From NCBI GenBank assembly GCA_910584115.1, contig CAJTYN010000004.1:5242-25671 (forward strand): a stretch of DNA of 20,430 nucleotides. Reading direction: 5' to 3'. Made by a program: the position numbers and the translations under genes. The notes under the pieces are model-generated. The model was not told the DNA's origin, ran no database searches, and was given only the letters and a program-made list of their open reading frames with translations. Below, piece after piece: positions 1-7,205 of the stretch (positions within the stretch are counted from its first letter, which is position 1; every line of letters starts with the position of its first letter). This DNA is from an uncultured Lachnospiraceae bacterium (lineage in GTDB: Bacteria > Bacillota > Clostridia > Lachnospirales > Lachnospiraceae).

Positions 1-18
1 AGCCCTATCGATATCCAC

Positions 19-55
19 TATACTGGAGGTAATGAGCATATAATCCACCAGTATA
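19..55. repeat. Short inverted repeat upstream of glyA
   Basis: Perfect 8-bp arms TATACTGG (19-26) and CCAGTATA (48-55) separated by 21 bases. There is no T-tract after it, so it is not a convincing terminator. It could be an operator-like palindrome or the end of whatever lies left of the window. Apart from this and the glyA promoter, bases 1-233 hold no gene that I can support. Confidence 0.3.
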
Positions 56-150
56 CCCACAGCTTACCATATTTTCACTATCCTGACAATATTTTTTCCC
101 GCCCATCGATCATCCTTGTTTTTGCCATGCGGATATCTGTCTTTATATGG

Positions 151-179
151 TTGACGCCGGGGAAAGTTGCGGATATAAT
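151..179 (+). promoter_or_regulatory. glyA sigma-A-type promoter
   Basis: TTGACG (151-156) and a perfect TATAAT (174-179) are separated by 17 bp. The predicted transcript starts near 186, leaving a leader of about 48 nt. That is too short for a glycine, THF or T-box riboswitch. The promoter lies inside the longest open frame (which opens at 147), which argues that translation starts downstream, at 234. Confidence 0.8.
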
Positions 180-233
180 AGTAAAGTCAACATCAAGATA
201 TTTACTCTGGTAGATTATGGAGGAAAGAGAATT

Positions 234-1472
234 ATGTATTCCATGCATGATATTGAAAGTGTGGATCCGGAAATCGCAAAGCTGATACAGGAGGAAGTGG
301 ACAGGCAAAATTCCCACATCGAATTGATCGCGTCGGAAAACTGGGCGAGCAAGTCTGTCATGTCTGCAATGGGGAGCGTACTGACCAATAAATACGCGGA
401 AGGATATCCGGGAAATCGTTTCTACGGCGGCTGCGACTGTGTGGACGGTGTGGAATCCCTGGCTATCGAGCGTGCAAAAAAATTATTTGGATGTACGTAT
501 GCAAATGTACAGCCCCATTCAGGTTCTCAGGCAAACATGGCTGTCTTCTTTGCCCTGCTGCGCCCGGGCGACTCAGTCTTAGGGATGGATCTGGCCCACG
601 GCGGACATCTGACTCATGGAAGCCCTGCAAATATGTCCGGCACCTATTTCAGAGTCTACTCCTATGGGACAGATGACAACGGTGTGATCGACTATGAACA
701 GGTGGAGCAGCTCGCCCTTAAATACAGACCGCGGCTGATCGTGGCCGGCGCCAGCGCGTACGGACGGATCATTGATTTCAAGAGATTCCGGGAGATCGCG
801 GACAAGGCGGGCGCCTATCTGATGGCGGATATCGCACACATCGCCGGACTGATCGTGGCCGGACTGCATCCCAGCCCGATCCCGTATGCCCATGTGACTT
901 CCAGTACCACCCACAAGACCCTGCGCGGTCCCAGAGGCGGACTGATCTTGAGCAGCGCGGAATTTGCAAAGGAACATCATCTGAATAAAGCCGTATTCCC
1001 GGGCATCCAGGGCGGCCCTCTGATGCATGTGATCGCGGCAAAAGCCGTATGTTTCCAGGAAGCCCTCCAGCCCGAATATAAGGAATACGCTACGAACATC
1101 GTCAAAAATGCCGCCGCCCTCTGCGAGAGCTTGAAAAAGCGCGGGATCAAGATCGTATCCGGCAAGACAGAGAATCATCTCATGCTCGTGGATCTGTCTG
1201 AAAAAGGGATGACAGGCAAAGAGATGGAAGTCCTCCTGGACAGCGCAAATATCACCTGCAATAAGAACGCGATCCCCAATGACCCCCAGTCCCTGCTGGT
1301 CACCAGCGGTATCCGTCTGGGAACAGCGGCTGTCACGGCCAGGGGAATGGGCATCGAAGATATGGACAAGATCGCGGAGGCGATCGCATTGATGATCGAG
1401 AGTCCCGATAACGCACCCAAGGCAAAAGCGATCGTAAAGGAACTGACAGAGAGATATCCTCTGGAAGGATGA
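234..1472 (+). CDS. glyA: Serine hydroxymethyltransferase
   Basis: Cytosolic PLP enzyme that interconverts serine plus tetrahydrofolate with glycine plus 5,10-methylene-THF, the main source of one-carbon units. The 412-residue length is normal for bacterial GlyA. Visible landmarks are the HSGSQAN segment, the HGGHLTHGS loop, the cofactor aspartate in ADIAHIAGL, the Schiff-base lysine K228 in TTHKTLRGPRGG, and the carboxylate-binding arginine in TSGIRLGT. The ATG at 234 is chosen because GGAGG sits at 219-223 and the promoter overlaps the longer frame. The gene stands alone and converges on the DUF3881 gene, sharing a bidirectional terminator. It is transcribed toward oriC, so it is head-on to the leftward replication fork. 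Confidence 0.97.
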   Translation: MYSMHDIESVDPEIAKLIQEEVDRQNSHIELIASENWASKSVMSAMGSVLTNKYAEGYPGNRFYGGCDCVDGVESLAIERAKKLFGCTYANVQPHSGSQANMAVFFALLRPGDSVLGMDLAHGGHLTHGSPANMSGTYFRVYSYGTDDNGVIDYEQVEQLALKYRPRLIVAGASAYGRIIDFKRFREIADKAGAYLMADIAHIAGLIVAGLHPSPIPYAHVTSSTTHKTLRGPRGGLILSSAEFAKEHHLNKAVFPGIQGGPLMHVIAAKAVCFQEALQPEYKEYATNIVKNAAALCESLKKRGIKIVSGKTENHLMLVDLSEKGMTGKEMEVLLDSANITCNKNAIPNDPQSLLVTSGIRLGTAAVTARGMGIEDMDKIAEAIALMIESPDNAPKAKAIVKELTERYPLEG

Positions 1473-1481
1473 TCGGATGAT

Positions 1482-1526
1482 AAAAAGGCATTGCTCCCCG
1501 GTATGGTACGAGCAATGCCTTTTTTA
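1482..1526. terminator. Bidirectional intrinsic terminator between glyA and the parA operon
   Basis: A 15-bp stem, AAAAAGGCATTGCTC (1482-1496) with its complement at 1510-1524, has a 13-nt loop. It is flanked by an A-run on the left and a T-run on the right, so it can stop glyA reading right and the minus-strand operon reading left. The minus-strand operon's last stop codon (1527-1529) abuts the stem. Confidence 0.9.
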
Positions 1527-2402
1527 TCAAAAATAGATCTCACCCTGGAGCCAGATGATCCCTTTGAACCGTCTCCCTTTTTCCGGCTCGCCCAGGAGGT
1601 CTTTTTCATTGATGCAGATATCGAACTGGATGTCATGACATTCGATCGTCAGATGGTAGATCTTTTCCCCGGTCACCATGTTCCGGGAATCAACGCACTC
1701 CATGATCTCACCCATGACATTATACTGGTCACACTCGATCCCATGGGGCATGAAATAGGAATCCACGATCGTAAATACATCTTCTGTCTCCACCCTCTTC
1801 GAGATCATCGAATACGTATCGATATCGTCGATGGTCAGGTTCTCCATCGCCTCCTCGTCACCCTTCCGCGCCTCGGCGATCAGTTGGTTCCTGTTCTGTG
1901 TGATCTCCTGTTCGATACGGACCTGTTCTTTATCTTTTTTCACAGGGAGTAAGATCCTGCCCTCGCTGGCCAGTGCGGACAGAGTGATGGGGACATTTTC
2001 CAGGAAAAGATCCTTCTTCGACAGAGTGTCCACATATTCTCCCGCGTTCTGTATATAGAAGATCAGACTGACGCCTATGCGGATATCGTCACAGATGCCC
2101 GCGTAGGATCTCCTGCTGGCGTGCTGTTCCACCACCAGCTGTTCCTGCGTCGTGATCCCCGTCCCTCGAAAGAACGGAAAATAATAATCCATATGGAACT
2201 GGTCGTCCTCGTCATACTCGCCGCATACGGTGATGCCGCAATCGTAACCGTAGTTTTTTGAGAACTCTGCAAAAAAGCCGTCCTGGTCAGATCCCGCCAC
2301 GATCTTCTCGTCATATGCCTGGACGACCTCCTCAAGGATCTTTTCCAGATCTTTTATCTTCTTCACATCTGAAAATCCTATGGACCGCAGAAACTTATGC
2401 AT
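1527..2402 (-). CDS. DUF3881-family protein of unknown function
   Basis: A 291-residue, soluble, acidic protein with no signal peptide or membrane segment visible. It resembles the DUF3881 family, which I know from Lachnospiraceae-type genomes and which has no assigned role. The N-terminal half (MHKFLRSIGF onward) contains a YYFPFFRG segment. A central charged helix follows (about residues 150-190), and the C-terminal part ends in GRRFKGIIWLQGEIYF. A GTG at 2411 also opens the frame, but the ATG at 2402 is preferred because AGGGAGG ends 8 nt before it. It lies 25 nt after serS and is the last gene of the parA-parB-DUF4446-serS operon, ending at the shared terminator. The family assignment is from memory of conserved segments. 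No function is proposed. Confidence 0.8.
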   Translation of the reverse strand: MHKFLRSIGFSDVKKIKDLEKILEEVVQAYDEKIVAGSDQDGFFAEFSKNYGYDCGITVCGEYDEDDQFHMDYYFPFFRGTGITTQEQLVVEQHASRRSYAGICDDIRIGVSLIFYIQNAGEYVDTLSKKDLFLENVPITLSALASEGRILLPVKKDKEQVRIEQEITQNRNQLIAEARKGDEEAMENLTIDDIDTYSMISKRVETEDVFTIVDSYFMPHGIECDQYNVMGEIMECVDSRNMVTGEKIYHLTIECHDIQFDICINEKDLLGEPEKGRRFKGIIWLQGEIYF

Positions 2403-2427
2403 ATCTCCCACCTCCCTGTCTCATCTA

Positions 2428-3711
2428 TCATCCTTTTACTAATCGTTCTTTCCCTCCCATATAAGGACGCAGCACTTCCGGGATGTTGACGCTCCCGTCC
2501 TCGTTCAGATTATTTTCCAAAAACGCGATCAGCATCCTCGGCGGAGCCGCCACCGTATTATTTAGTGTATGCGCTAGATATTTTTTCTCTTTTCCATTTA
2601 CACGGATCTTCAGCCTGCGCGCCTGGGCATCTCCCAAGTTCGAACAGCTCCCCACCTCGAAATATTTCTTCTGCCGGGGCGACCATGCCTCCACGTCGAT
2701 GGACTTCACCTTCAGGTCCGCCAGATCCCCGGAACAACATTCCAATGTCCGCACGGGTATGTCCATGGAACGGAACAGGTCGACCGTATTCTGCCATAAC
2801 TTATCAAACCACATCATGCTGTCCTCCGGCCGGCAGATCACCACCATCTCCTGTTTTTCAAATTGGTGGATGCGGTAGACGCCTCTCTCCTCTAAGCCAT
2901 GGGCGCCTTTTTCCTTCCTGAAACAAGGAGAATAGCTGGTCAGCGTGAGCGGCAGGTCTTCCTCCGGCACGATCGTGTCGATGAACTTCCCGATCATGGA
3001 ATGCTCGCTGGTCCCGATCAGATAGAGGTCTTCGCCCTCGATCTTATACATCATGGCATCCATTTCCGCAAAACTCATGACTCCGGTGACCACGTCGCTG
3101 CGGATCATAAACGGAGGCACACAGTACGTAAATCCCCTGTCGATCATAAAGTCCCTGGCATAACTGATCACCGCAGAGTGGAGCCGGGCGATATCTCCCA
3201 TCAGATAATAGAAGCCGTTCCCGGCGACTTTGCGGGCGCTGTCCAGATCCAGCCCCTGGAAGCTCTCCATGATCTGCGCATGGTACGGGATCTCGAAATC
3301 CGGCACCACCGGCTCGCCATATTTCTGTACTTCCACATTCTCGCTGTCGTCTTTGCCGACGGGGACAGAAGGGTCGATGATATTGGGGATGACCATCATG
3401 ATCTCTTTGATCTTAGCCTCCACCTCTTTTTCCCGGACTGTCAGCTCTTCGATCCGCTTGCCGCTGGCGGCTACCTCCTGTTTGACTTTCTCTGCCTCTT
3501 CTTTCTTTCCCTGCCCCATCAGTGCCCCGATCTGCTTAGATACTTTGTTCCTGTTTGCACGCAGGGCTTCCACTTCCTGTTTGATCGTCCTATTTTCCTG
3601 ATCCAGAGTGATCACCTCGTCGACCAGTCCCAATTTGCTGTCCTGAAATTTTTTGCGGATATTCTCCTTTACTGCATCCGGGTTCTCTCTCAAAAATTTT
3701 ATATCGATCAT
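2428..3711 (-). CDS. serS: Seryl-tRNA synthetase, divergent clostridial subtype
   Basis: Class II synthetase that charges tRNA-Ser. The 427 residues show an N-terminal long coiled-coil arm (about 30-105) that grips the tRNA extra arm, then the catalytic core. Motif 2 lies at about 264-293 and includes CFRKEKGAHGLEERG followed by YRIHQFEKQEM. Motif 3 ends in LENNLNEDGSVNIPEVLRPYM. Several core signatures differ from the common bacterial form: the serine-site TxE is GTSEHSMIG (about 233-241) instead of TAEVPLTN, and the usual HTLNGSGLAVGRT is HTLNNTVAAPPRM. The ATG at 3711 is chosen because MIDIKFLREN is the standard SerRS N-terminus and AGGAAAG precedes it. The longer frame to 3753 would overlap the DUF4446 gene. 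There is no room for a T-box leader, so it is expressed with the parAB transcript. Confidence 0.95.
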   Translation of the reverse strand: MIDIKFLRENPDAVKENIRKKFQDSKLGLVDEVITLDQENRTIKQEVEALRANRNKVSKQIGALMGQGKKEEAEKVKQEVAASGKRIEELTVREKEVEAKIKEIMMVIPNIIDPSVPVGKDDSENVEVQKYGEPVVPDFEIPYHAQIMESFQGLDLDSARKVAGNGFYYLMGDIARLHSAVISYARDFMIDRGFTYCVPPFMIRSDVVTGVMSFAEMDAMMYKIEGEDLYLIGTSEHSMIGKFIDTIVPEEDLPLTLTSYSPCFRKEKGAHGLEERGVYRIHQFEKQEMVVICRPEDSMMWFDKLWQNTVDLFRSMDIPVRTLECCSGDLADLKVKSIDVEAWSPRQKKYFEVGSCSNLGDAQARRLKIRVNGKEKKYLAHTLNNTVAAPPRMLIAFLENNLNEDGSVNIPEVLRPYMGGKERLVKG

Positions 3712-3730
3712 GATCTTCTTTCCTTTCTTT

Positions 3731-4261
3731 CTATCTCTCGTTCTTTTCCACATTCTCTGCCAGCCCGAAGTTGACGGCCTTTCGCAGGGCCTCCACTTCC
3801 TCCTGGCTCAACATAACATAAGACTCACCTTTTACGATCTCTTTCAAATATAAAAAGCAGTTATCTCTGCTATGTATGGCATTGAGGATCACACCTGTGT
3901 TATTCTTGTCCAGGAGCGCCAGAACAAAACTCATCTTCCCGCCCACATCGTCAAATGCATCGTATTTTTCCACACCGTATTTGCTGAACAGGCGTCCATA
4001 ATTTTTTCGCAGTACCTCCAGTCTTTCTTCATGCAGCTCAGCCACCTCCACCAATCTTTCCAGATCGCGGAAACGGTGGACGAAGATCTTTTCTAGAGAT
4101 TGCCCATCTTTTCCCCTCATAAACCCCTTATATTTTTTTTCCAATCTGCGTACCCGCATCCCCATGCGGAATACGATCAGGAACAGTATCACGATGAACA
4201 CGGCCAAGATCAGGATGATGATGGCCGGATCTATCCCGACACTCGTAAAAAAATCATTCAT
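3731..4261 (-). CDS. DUF4446-family membrane-anchored protein
   Basis: A 176-residue protein with one N-terminal membrane span (about residues 12-33, IIILILAVFIVILFLIVF). A basic segment (RMGMRVRRLEKKYKG), a predicted coiled coil (about 55-90) and a compact C-terminal domain follow, with the DUF4446-type stretch FDDVGGKMSFVLALLDKNNTGV. The topology suggests a short extracytoplasmic N-terminus and a cytoplasmic bulk. Its start overlaps the parB stop by 8 bp, so it is probably translationally coupled to parB. GGGGAG precedes the ATG. It is followed 19 nt later by serS. DUF4446 genes are known neighbours of parB in Firmicutes, but their role is not established. A membrane or chromosome-segregation role is only an inference from position. 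Confidence 0.85.
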   Translation of the reverse strand: MNDFFTSVGIDPAIIILILAVFIVILFLIVFRMGMRVRRLEKKYKGFMRGKDGQSLEKIFVHRFRDLERLVEVAELHEERLEVLRKNYGRLFSKYGVEKYDAFDDVGGKMSFVLALLDKNNTGVILNAIHSRDNCFLYLKEIVKGESYVMLSQEEVEALRKAVNFGLAENVEKNER

Positions 4262-5177
4262 ATGTATTCTCCCCTATCCCAATAGACTCAAACATGTCAA
4301 TGATCCTTTCCAGTTCGTCCTGGGAATAATATTCGATCTCTATCTTCCCCTTATTGTTTTTCTTTCTGTTGATCGTCACTTTCGTGCCTACGATTCCCTT
4401 CATCTTGTTTTCCAACTGCTCGTAGACCGCGTTTTCGGCGGGATCTTCTTTTATCTCATTTTTCTTCGCAGGCTCTAACATGCTCTTGATCAGTTTTTCC
4501 GTCTCCCGCACGCTCAATTTTTCATCGAAGACACGGGTCGCCAGCTCCACCTGCTCTGCCGGATCCGTGATCGCCAGCAATGCCCGGGCGTGACCCGTCG
4601 TGAGCATCTCGTCCACCAGCATTTCCTGGACTTTTTTCTCCAACTTCAAAAGGCGCAGGGAATTTGTCACGGCGGCCCTGCTCTTCGCCACCCTCTCTGC
4701 GACTTCGTCTTGTTTCAGTTGAAATTCCTCCAGCAGCCTCTTGAAAGCCATCGCTTCCTCGATCGGGTTTAGATTTTCCCTCTGTATATTCTCGATCAAT
4801 GAGATCTCCACGATCTCCTGTTTGGAATATTCCTTAACGATGACCGGTATCTCCTTTATCCCGGCGATCTTCGCTGCACGCCATCTTCTCTCCCCCGCGA
4901 TGATCTCGTAATATTCCTTTTTGTCGAGGACCAGCAGCGGCTGCAGTACGCCGTACTGTTTGATGGACTCCGCCAGCTCCATCAGGGAATCCTCGTCAAA
5001 CTGTTTCCGGGGCTGTTCCCTGTTGGGCTCGACCTTCGATAATCTTACCAGAAGGACTCCCTCTCTATCTTCATCTTGTCCTGTTCCATAACCCGTACTG
5101 GCCCTGTCCGCATGTGAATGGTGATCCGGGATCAGGGAATCCAATCCCTTGCCCAGACCGGATTTCCTAACAGCCAT
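4254..5177 (-). CDS. parB: Chromosome-partitioning protein ParB (Spo0J)
   Basis: ParB binds parS, loads CTP and spreads as a sliding clamp to organise the origin and recruit SMC. The 307 residues show the ParA-interacting N-terminus (RKSGLGKGLDSLI), the CTP-binding box GERRWRA (95-101), the ENIQREnLNP box (about 129-138), a helix-turn-helix (about 153-177, LKQDEVAERVAKSRAAVTN), and a C-terminal dimerisation domain. The ATG at 5177 gives the standard N-terminus and overlaps the parA stop by 11 bp. An alternative ATG at 5189 lies directly against the AAGGAG site, which is too close. Two perfect parS sites lie upstream of the operon, so ParB probably binds its own promoter region. Confidence 0.96.
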   Translation of the reverse strand: MAVRKSGLGKGLDSLIPDHHSHADRASTGYGTGQDEDREGVLLVRLSKVEPNREQPRKQFDEDSLMELAESIKQYGVLQPLLVLDKKEYYEIIAGERRWRAAKIAGIKEIPVIVKEYSKQEIVEISLIENIQRENLNPIEEAMAFKRLLEEFQLKQDEVAERVAKSRAAVTNSLRLLKLEKKVQEMLVDEMLTTGHARALLAITDPAEQVELATRVFDEKLSVRETEKLIKSMLEPAKKNEIKEDPAENAVYEQLENKMKGIVGTKVTINRKKNNKGKIEIEYYSQDELERIIDMFESIGIGENTYE

Positions 5178-5952
5178 CTTCCCCACCATCTCCTTCCCTC
5201 TTGATCACTTCCTCAGCTAAAAGGCGGTAACTCTCCGCGCCGGCTGATTTTGCATCATATATATTGATGGGCATGCCATGGCTGGGAGCCTCCGCCAGGC
5301 GCACATTCCGCGGGATGATCGTCTTGTAGATATTCTGCTTCAGATTATCTTTCACATTCTCCACGACTTCCAGGGATAGATTCGTCCTTGCATCGTACAT
5401 CGTAAAGACCACCCCCTCGATCTCAAGGCGAGGATTCAGCCTGTCCTGCACCAGTTGGATCGTATGGACCAATTGTGAAAGCCCCTCCAGAGCATAGTAT
5501 TCACATTGTATGGGTACGATGATCGAGTCCGCGGCGGTCATGGCATTGATCGTCAGCATGCTCAGAGACGGTGGACAATCCATGATCATAAAATCAAAAT
5601 CGTCGTGGATCTCTTTTACCGCATTTCTCAGTATATATTCTTTCTCATCGATCCCGATCAGCTCGATCTCCGCGCCGGCCAATTCCATGTTCGACGGGAT
5701 CAGCGACAAAGACGGCTGGATGTCGGGAATGATACACTCCTTTATCTCTGCTTCCCCCAACAGCAATTCATAAAGTGTATTCTCTGACTCATTCTTATCC
5801 ACCCCAAGTCCGCTCGTCGTATTTCCCTGGGGGTCTATGTCTATGACCAGGACCCGTTTGCCCATCTCGGCGAGACAGGACCCAAGATTTATCGTGGTTG
5901 TAGATTTGCCGACCCCACCCTTTTGATTAGCAATCGCTATAACTCTTCCCAA
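5167..5952 (-). CDS. parA: Chromosome-partitioning ATPase ParA (Soj)
   Basis: Deviant-Walker ATPase that, with ParB-parS, separates sister origins, and that in Bacillus (Soj) also controls DnaA. The 261 residues show the deviant Walker A KGGVGKST (11-18), the A-prime motif DIDPQGN (38-44) and Walker B in FDFMIMDCPPSL. The length is that of a chromosomal ParA, without the plasmid-type N-terminal HTH. The start is TTG at 5952, with GGAGGAGG placed 9 nt upstream. No ATG fits better. It is the first gene of the operon, with an extended -10 promoter at 5987-5995. Confidence 0.96.
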   Translation of the reverse strand: MGRVIAIANQKGGVGKSTTTINLGSCLAEMGKRVLVIDIDPQGNTTSGLGVDKNESENTLYELLLGEAEIKECIIPDIQPSLSLIPSNMELAGAEIELIGIDEKEYILRNAVKEIHDDFDFMIMDCPPSLSMLTINAMTAADSIIVPIQCEYYALEGLSQLVHTIQLVQDRLNPRLEIEGVVFTMYDARTNLSLEVVENVKDNLKQNIYKTIIPRNVRLAEAPSHGMPINIYDAKSAGAESYRLLAEEVIKREGDGGEDGC

Positions 5953-5986
5953 ATTATGATTCCTCCTCCGTTTTTACATCTATGCT

Positions 5987-5995
5987 ATTATAACA
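5987..5995 (-). promoter_or_regulatory. parA operon promoter (extended -10)
   Basis: On the minus strand this reads TGTTATAAT, an extended -10 with a consensus hexamer. No good -35 is seen at 16-18 bp. It lies about 33 bp from the nearer parS site, so ParB occupancy could affect it. Confidence 0.6.
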
Positions 5996-6027
5996 CTTTT
6001 CCTTTTGAATATCTATAAGAAAAGAAA

Positions 6028-6043
6028 TGTTTCACGTGAAACA
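6028..6043. promoter_or_regulatory. parS: parS site 1
   Basis: TGTTTCACGTGAAACA is an exact match to the 16-bp bacterial parS palindrome. It sits between the divergent parA and hydrolase promoters, about 8.5 kb left of the oriC boxes. The flanking A and T extend the palindrome to 18 bp. Confidence 0.97.
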
Positions 6044-6069
6044 TAGATACTTTATCCACATCCCTGAAA

Positions 6070-6085
6070 TGTTTCACGTGAAACA
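6070..6085. promoter_or_regulatory. parS: parS site 2
   Basis: Second exact copy of TGTTTCACGTGAAACA, exactly 42 bp from the first (four helical turns), so both lie on the same face of the helix. The two copies share a 21-bp identical block (6024-6044 and 6066-6086). This site lies just upstream of the hydrolase -35. Confidence 0.97.
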
Positions 6086-6099
6086 TCTGTTTTTTTTAC

Positions 6100-6128
6100 T
6101 TGTATCTCCTGCCATTTTCACGTATAAT
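6100..6128 (+). promoter_or_regulatory. Promoter of the hydrolase-like gene
   Basis: TTGTAT (6100-6105) and TATAAT (6123-6128) are 17 bp apart. The -35 is only 14 bp from parS site 2, so a spreading ParB complex would cover this promoter. Confidence 0.65.
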
Positions 6129-6175
6129 AGATACTAAACAGATTTACTCACCAACATTTAATAAGGAGGCATCAT

Positions 6176-7147
6176 ATGGATAAACACAAACATAGATTTT
6201 CCATCCTCGGTATCCTATTTACTATCGCCGTCGGTTTGATCCACATTGCAAATAAGATCATCATCTCCTCGGCTCCTTTAAAGACTCCGATCCCAAAAGA
6301 CCATCATTTCTTTCAATGGAAATTTGGCAAGATTTTTTACACAAAGCAAGGTTCTGGCAGCCCCTTATTATTGATTCATGATCTGCAGTCTGGTTCTTCT
6401 GAATATGAATGGAATAAGGTCATATCTGCGCTGTCAAAAAAATACGAAGTCTACACCCTTGACCTTTTAGGCTGTGGGCGTTCCGATAAACCGAAGATCA
6501 CTTACACGAATTTTCTTTATGTCCAGCTTCTCTGCGACTTTACGAAAAATGTGATCGGTCGAAAAACTGATCTGATCGCCAGCGGATACTCCGGCTCTTT
6601 CAGCGTCATGGCTTGCCGCAATGATGAAAATCTATTTAATAAGATACTCCTTGTCAACCCGCCCGATCTTAAAGAACTAAATGAGATACCGACCAAAAAT
6701 TCTCTCACACAGAAATTCATATTGGAGATTCCCGTCATCGGTACGATGATCTACAATATCTTCATGTGCCGTCAGAATGTGGATCATATCTTCGCGGAAA
6801 GATTATTCTTCAATCCATTCCGCGTAGACCCGGATTTCCAGGATGCCTATTACGAAAATGCTCATGCCGATGACTGCGGAAGTAAATATCTGTATGCCAG
6901 CCGGGTCGGTAAATATACAAACCTGAATATCATCAACTGTATACGCGAGATTGATCACAGCATCTATATCATCCAGGGAGATTACGAGGAAAATGCAAAA
7001 GATATCGCAAGATCATACACCAGCCATAATCCGGCGATCGAAGCGATCACCATCCAGCATGCAAAACATTTCCCGCACATCGAAAACCCGGAGGATTTCT
7101 TGAAACAGACAGATATCTTCTTGGATCAGATGGACAGTTGTTTATGA
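6176..7147 (+). CDS. Membrane-anchored alpha/beta-hydrolase-fold protein
   Basis: A 323-residue protein with one N-terminal membrane span (about 9-26) and no signal-peptidase site that I can see. An alpha/beta-hydrolase fold follows: PLLLIHD (oxyanion region, about 63-69), LDLLGCGRSDKP (about 95-106), the nucleophile-elbow region LIASGYSGSFSVMA with candidate Ser139, and a C-terminal HAKHFPHIENPEDF with candidate catalytic His298. The elbow reads GYSGS rather than GxSxG, and the acid (D269 or E271) is uncertain, so activity cannot be assumed. Substrate unknown. AAGGAGG (6163-6169) precedes the ATG. The gene is monocistronic, divergent from parA, head-on to replication, and looks AT-richer than its neighbours. 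It may be a lineage-specific insertion between parA and rsmG. Confidence 0.85.
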   Translation: MDKHKHRFSILGILFTIAVGLIHIANKIIISSAPLKTPIPKDHHFFQWKFGKIFYTKQGSGSPLLLIHDLQSGSSEYEWNKVISALSKKYEVYTLDLLGCGRSDKPKITYTNFLYVQLLCDFTKNVIGRKTDLIASGYSGSFSVMACRNDENLFNKILLVNPPDLKELNEIPTKNSLTQKFILEIPVIGTMIYNIFMCRQNVDHIFAERLFFNPFRVDPDFQDAYYENAHADDCGSKYLYASRVGKYTNLNIINCIREIDHSIYIIQGDYEENAKDIARSYTSHNPAIEAITIQHAKHFPHIENPEDFLKQTDIFLDQMDSCL

Positions 7148-7159
7148 AAAAAAAGAGAC

Positions 7160-7193
7160 CGCCATCCACGTTCATATATGTTCATGGATGGCG
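7160..7193. terminator. Terminator between the hydrolase gene and rsmG
   Basis: The stem CGCCATCCA (7160-7168) pairs with TGGATGGCG (7185-7193). An A-run lies to the left (7147-7154) and a T-rich run to the right. Read on the minus strand, the hairpin leads into CTCTTTTTTTT, so it is strongest for the rsmG operon. It may also stop the convergent hydrolase transcript. Confidence 0.8.
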
Positions 7194-7205
7194 ATTTCTT
7201 TATCT

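Noticed and set aside
147..233. N-terminal extension of GlyA
   Set aside because: It overlaps the promoter hexamers and lacks similarity to GlyA. The ATG at 234 has a proper ribosome-binding site.
186..233. Riboswitch upstream of glyA
   Set aside because: The predicted leader is about 48 nt, with no conserved riboswitch core.
3712..3730. T-box leader for serS
   Set aside because: Only 19 nt separate it from the upstream gene, so no leader RNA can fit.
2899..3774. 291-codon plus-strand frame inside serS
   Set aside because: Shadow of SerRS on the other strand, with repetitive Asp/His/Leu-rich content and no start signal.
6024..6086. CRISPR-like repeat pair
   Set aside because: The two repeats are exact parS palindromes beside parA-parB. 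There are only two copies and no cas genes.
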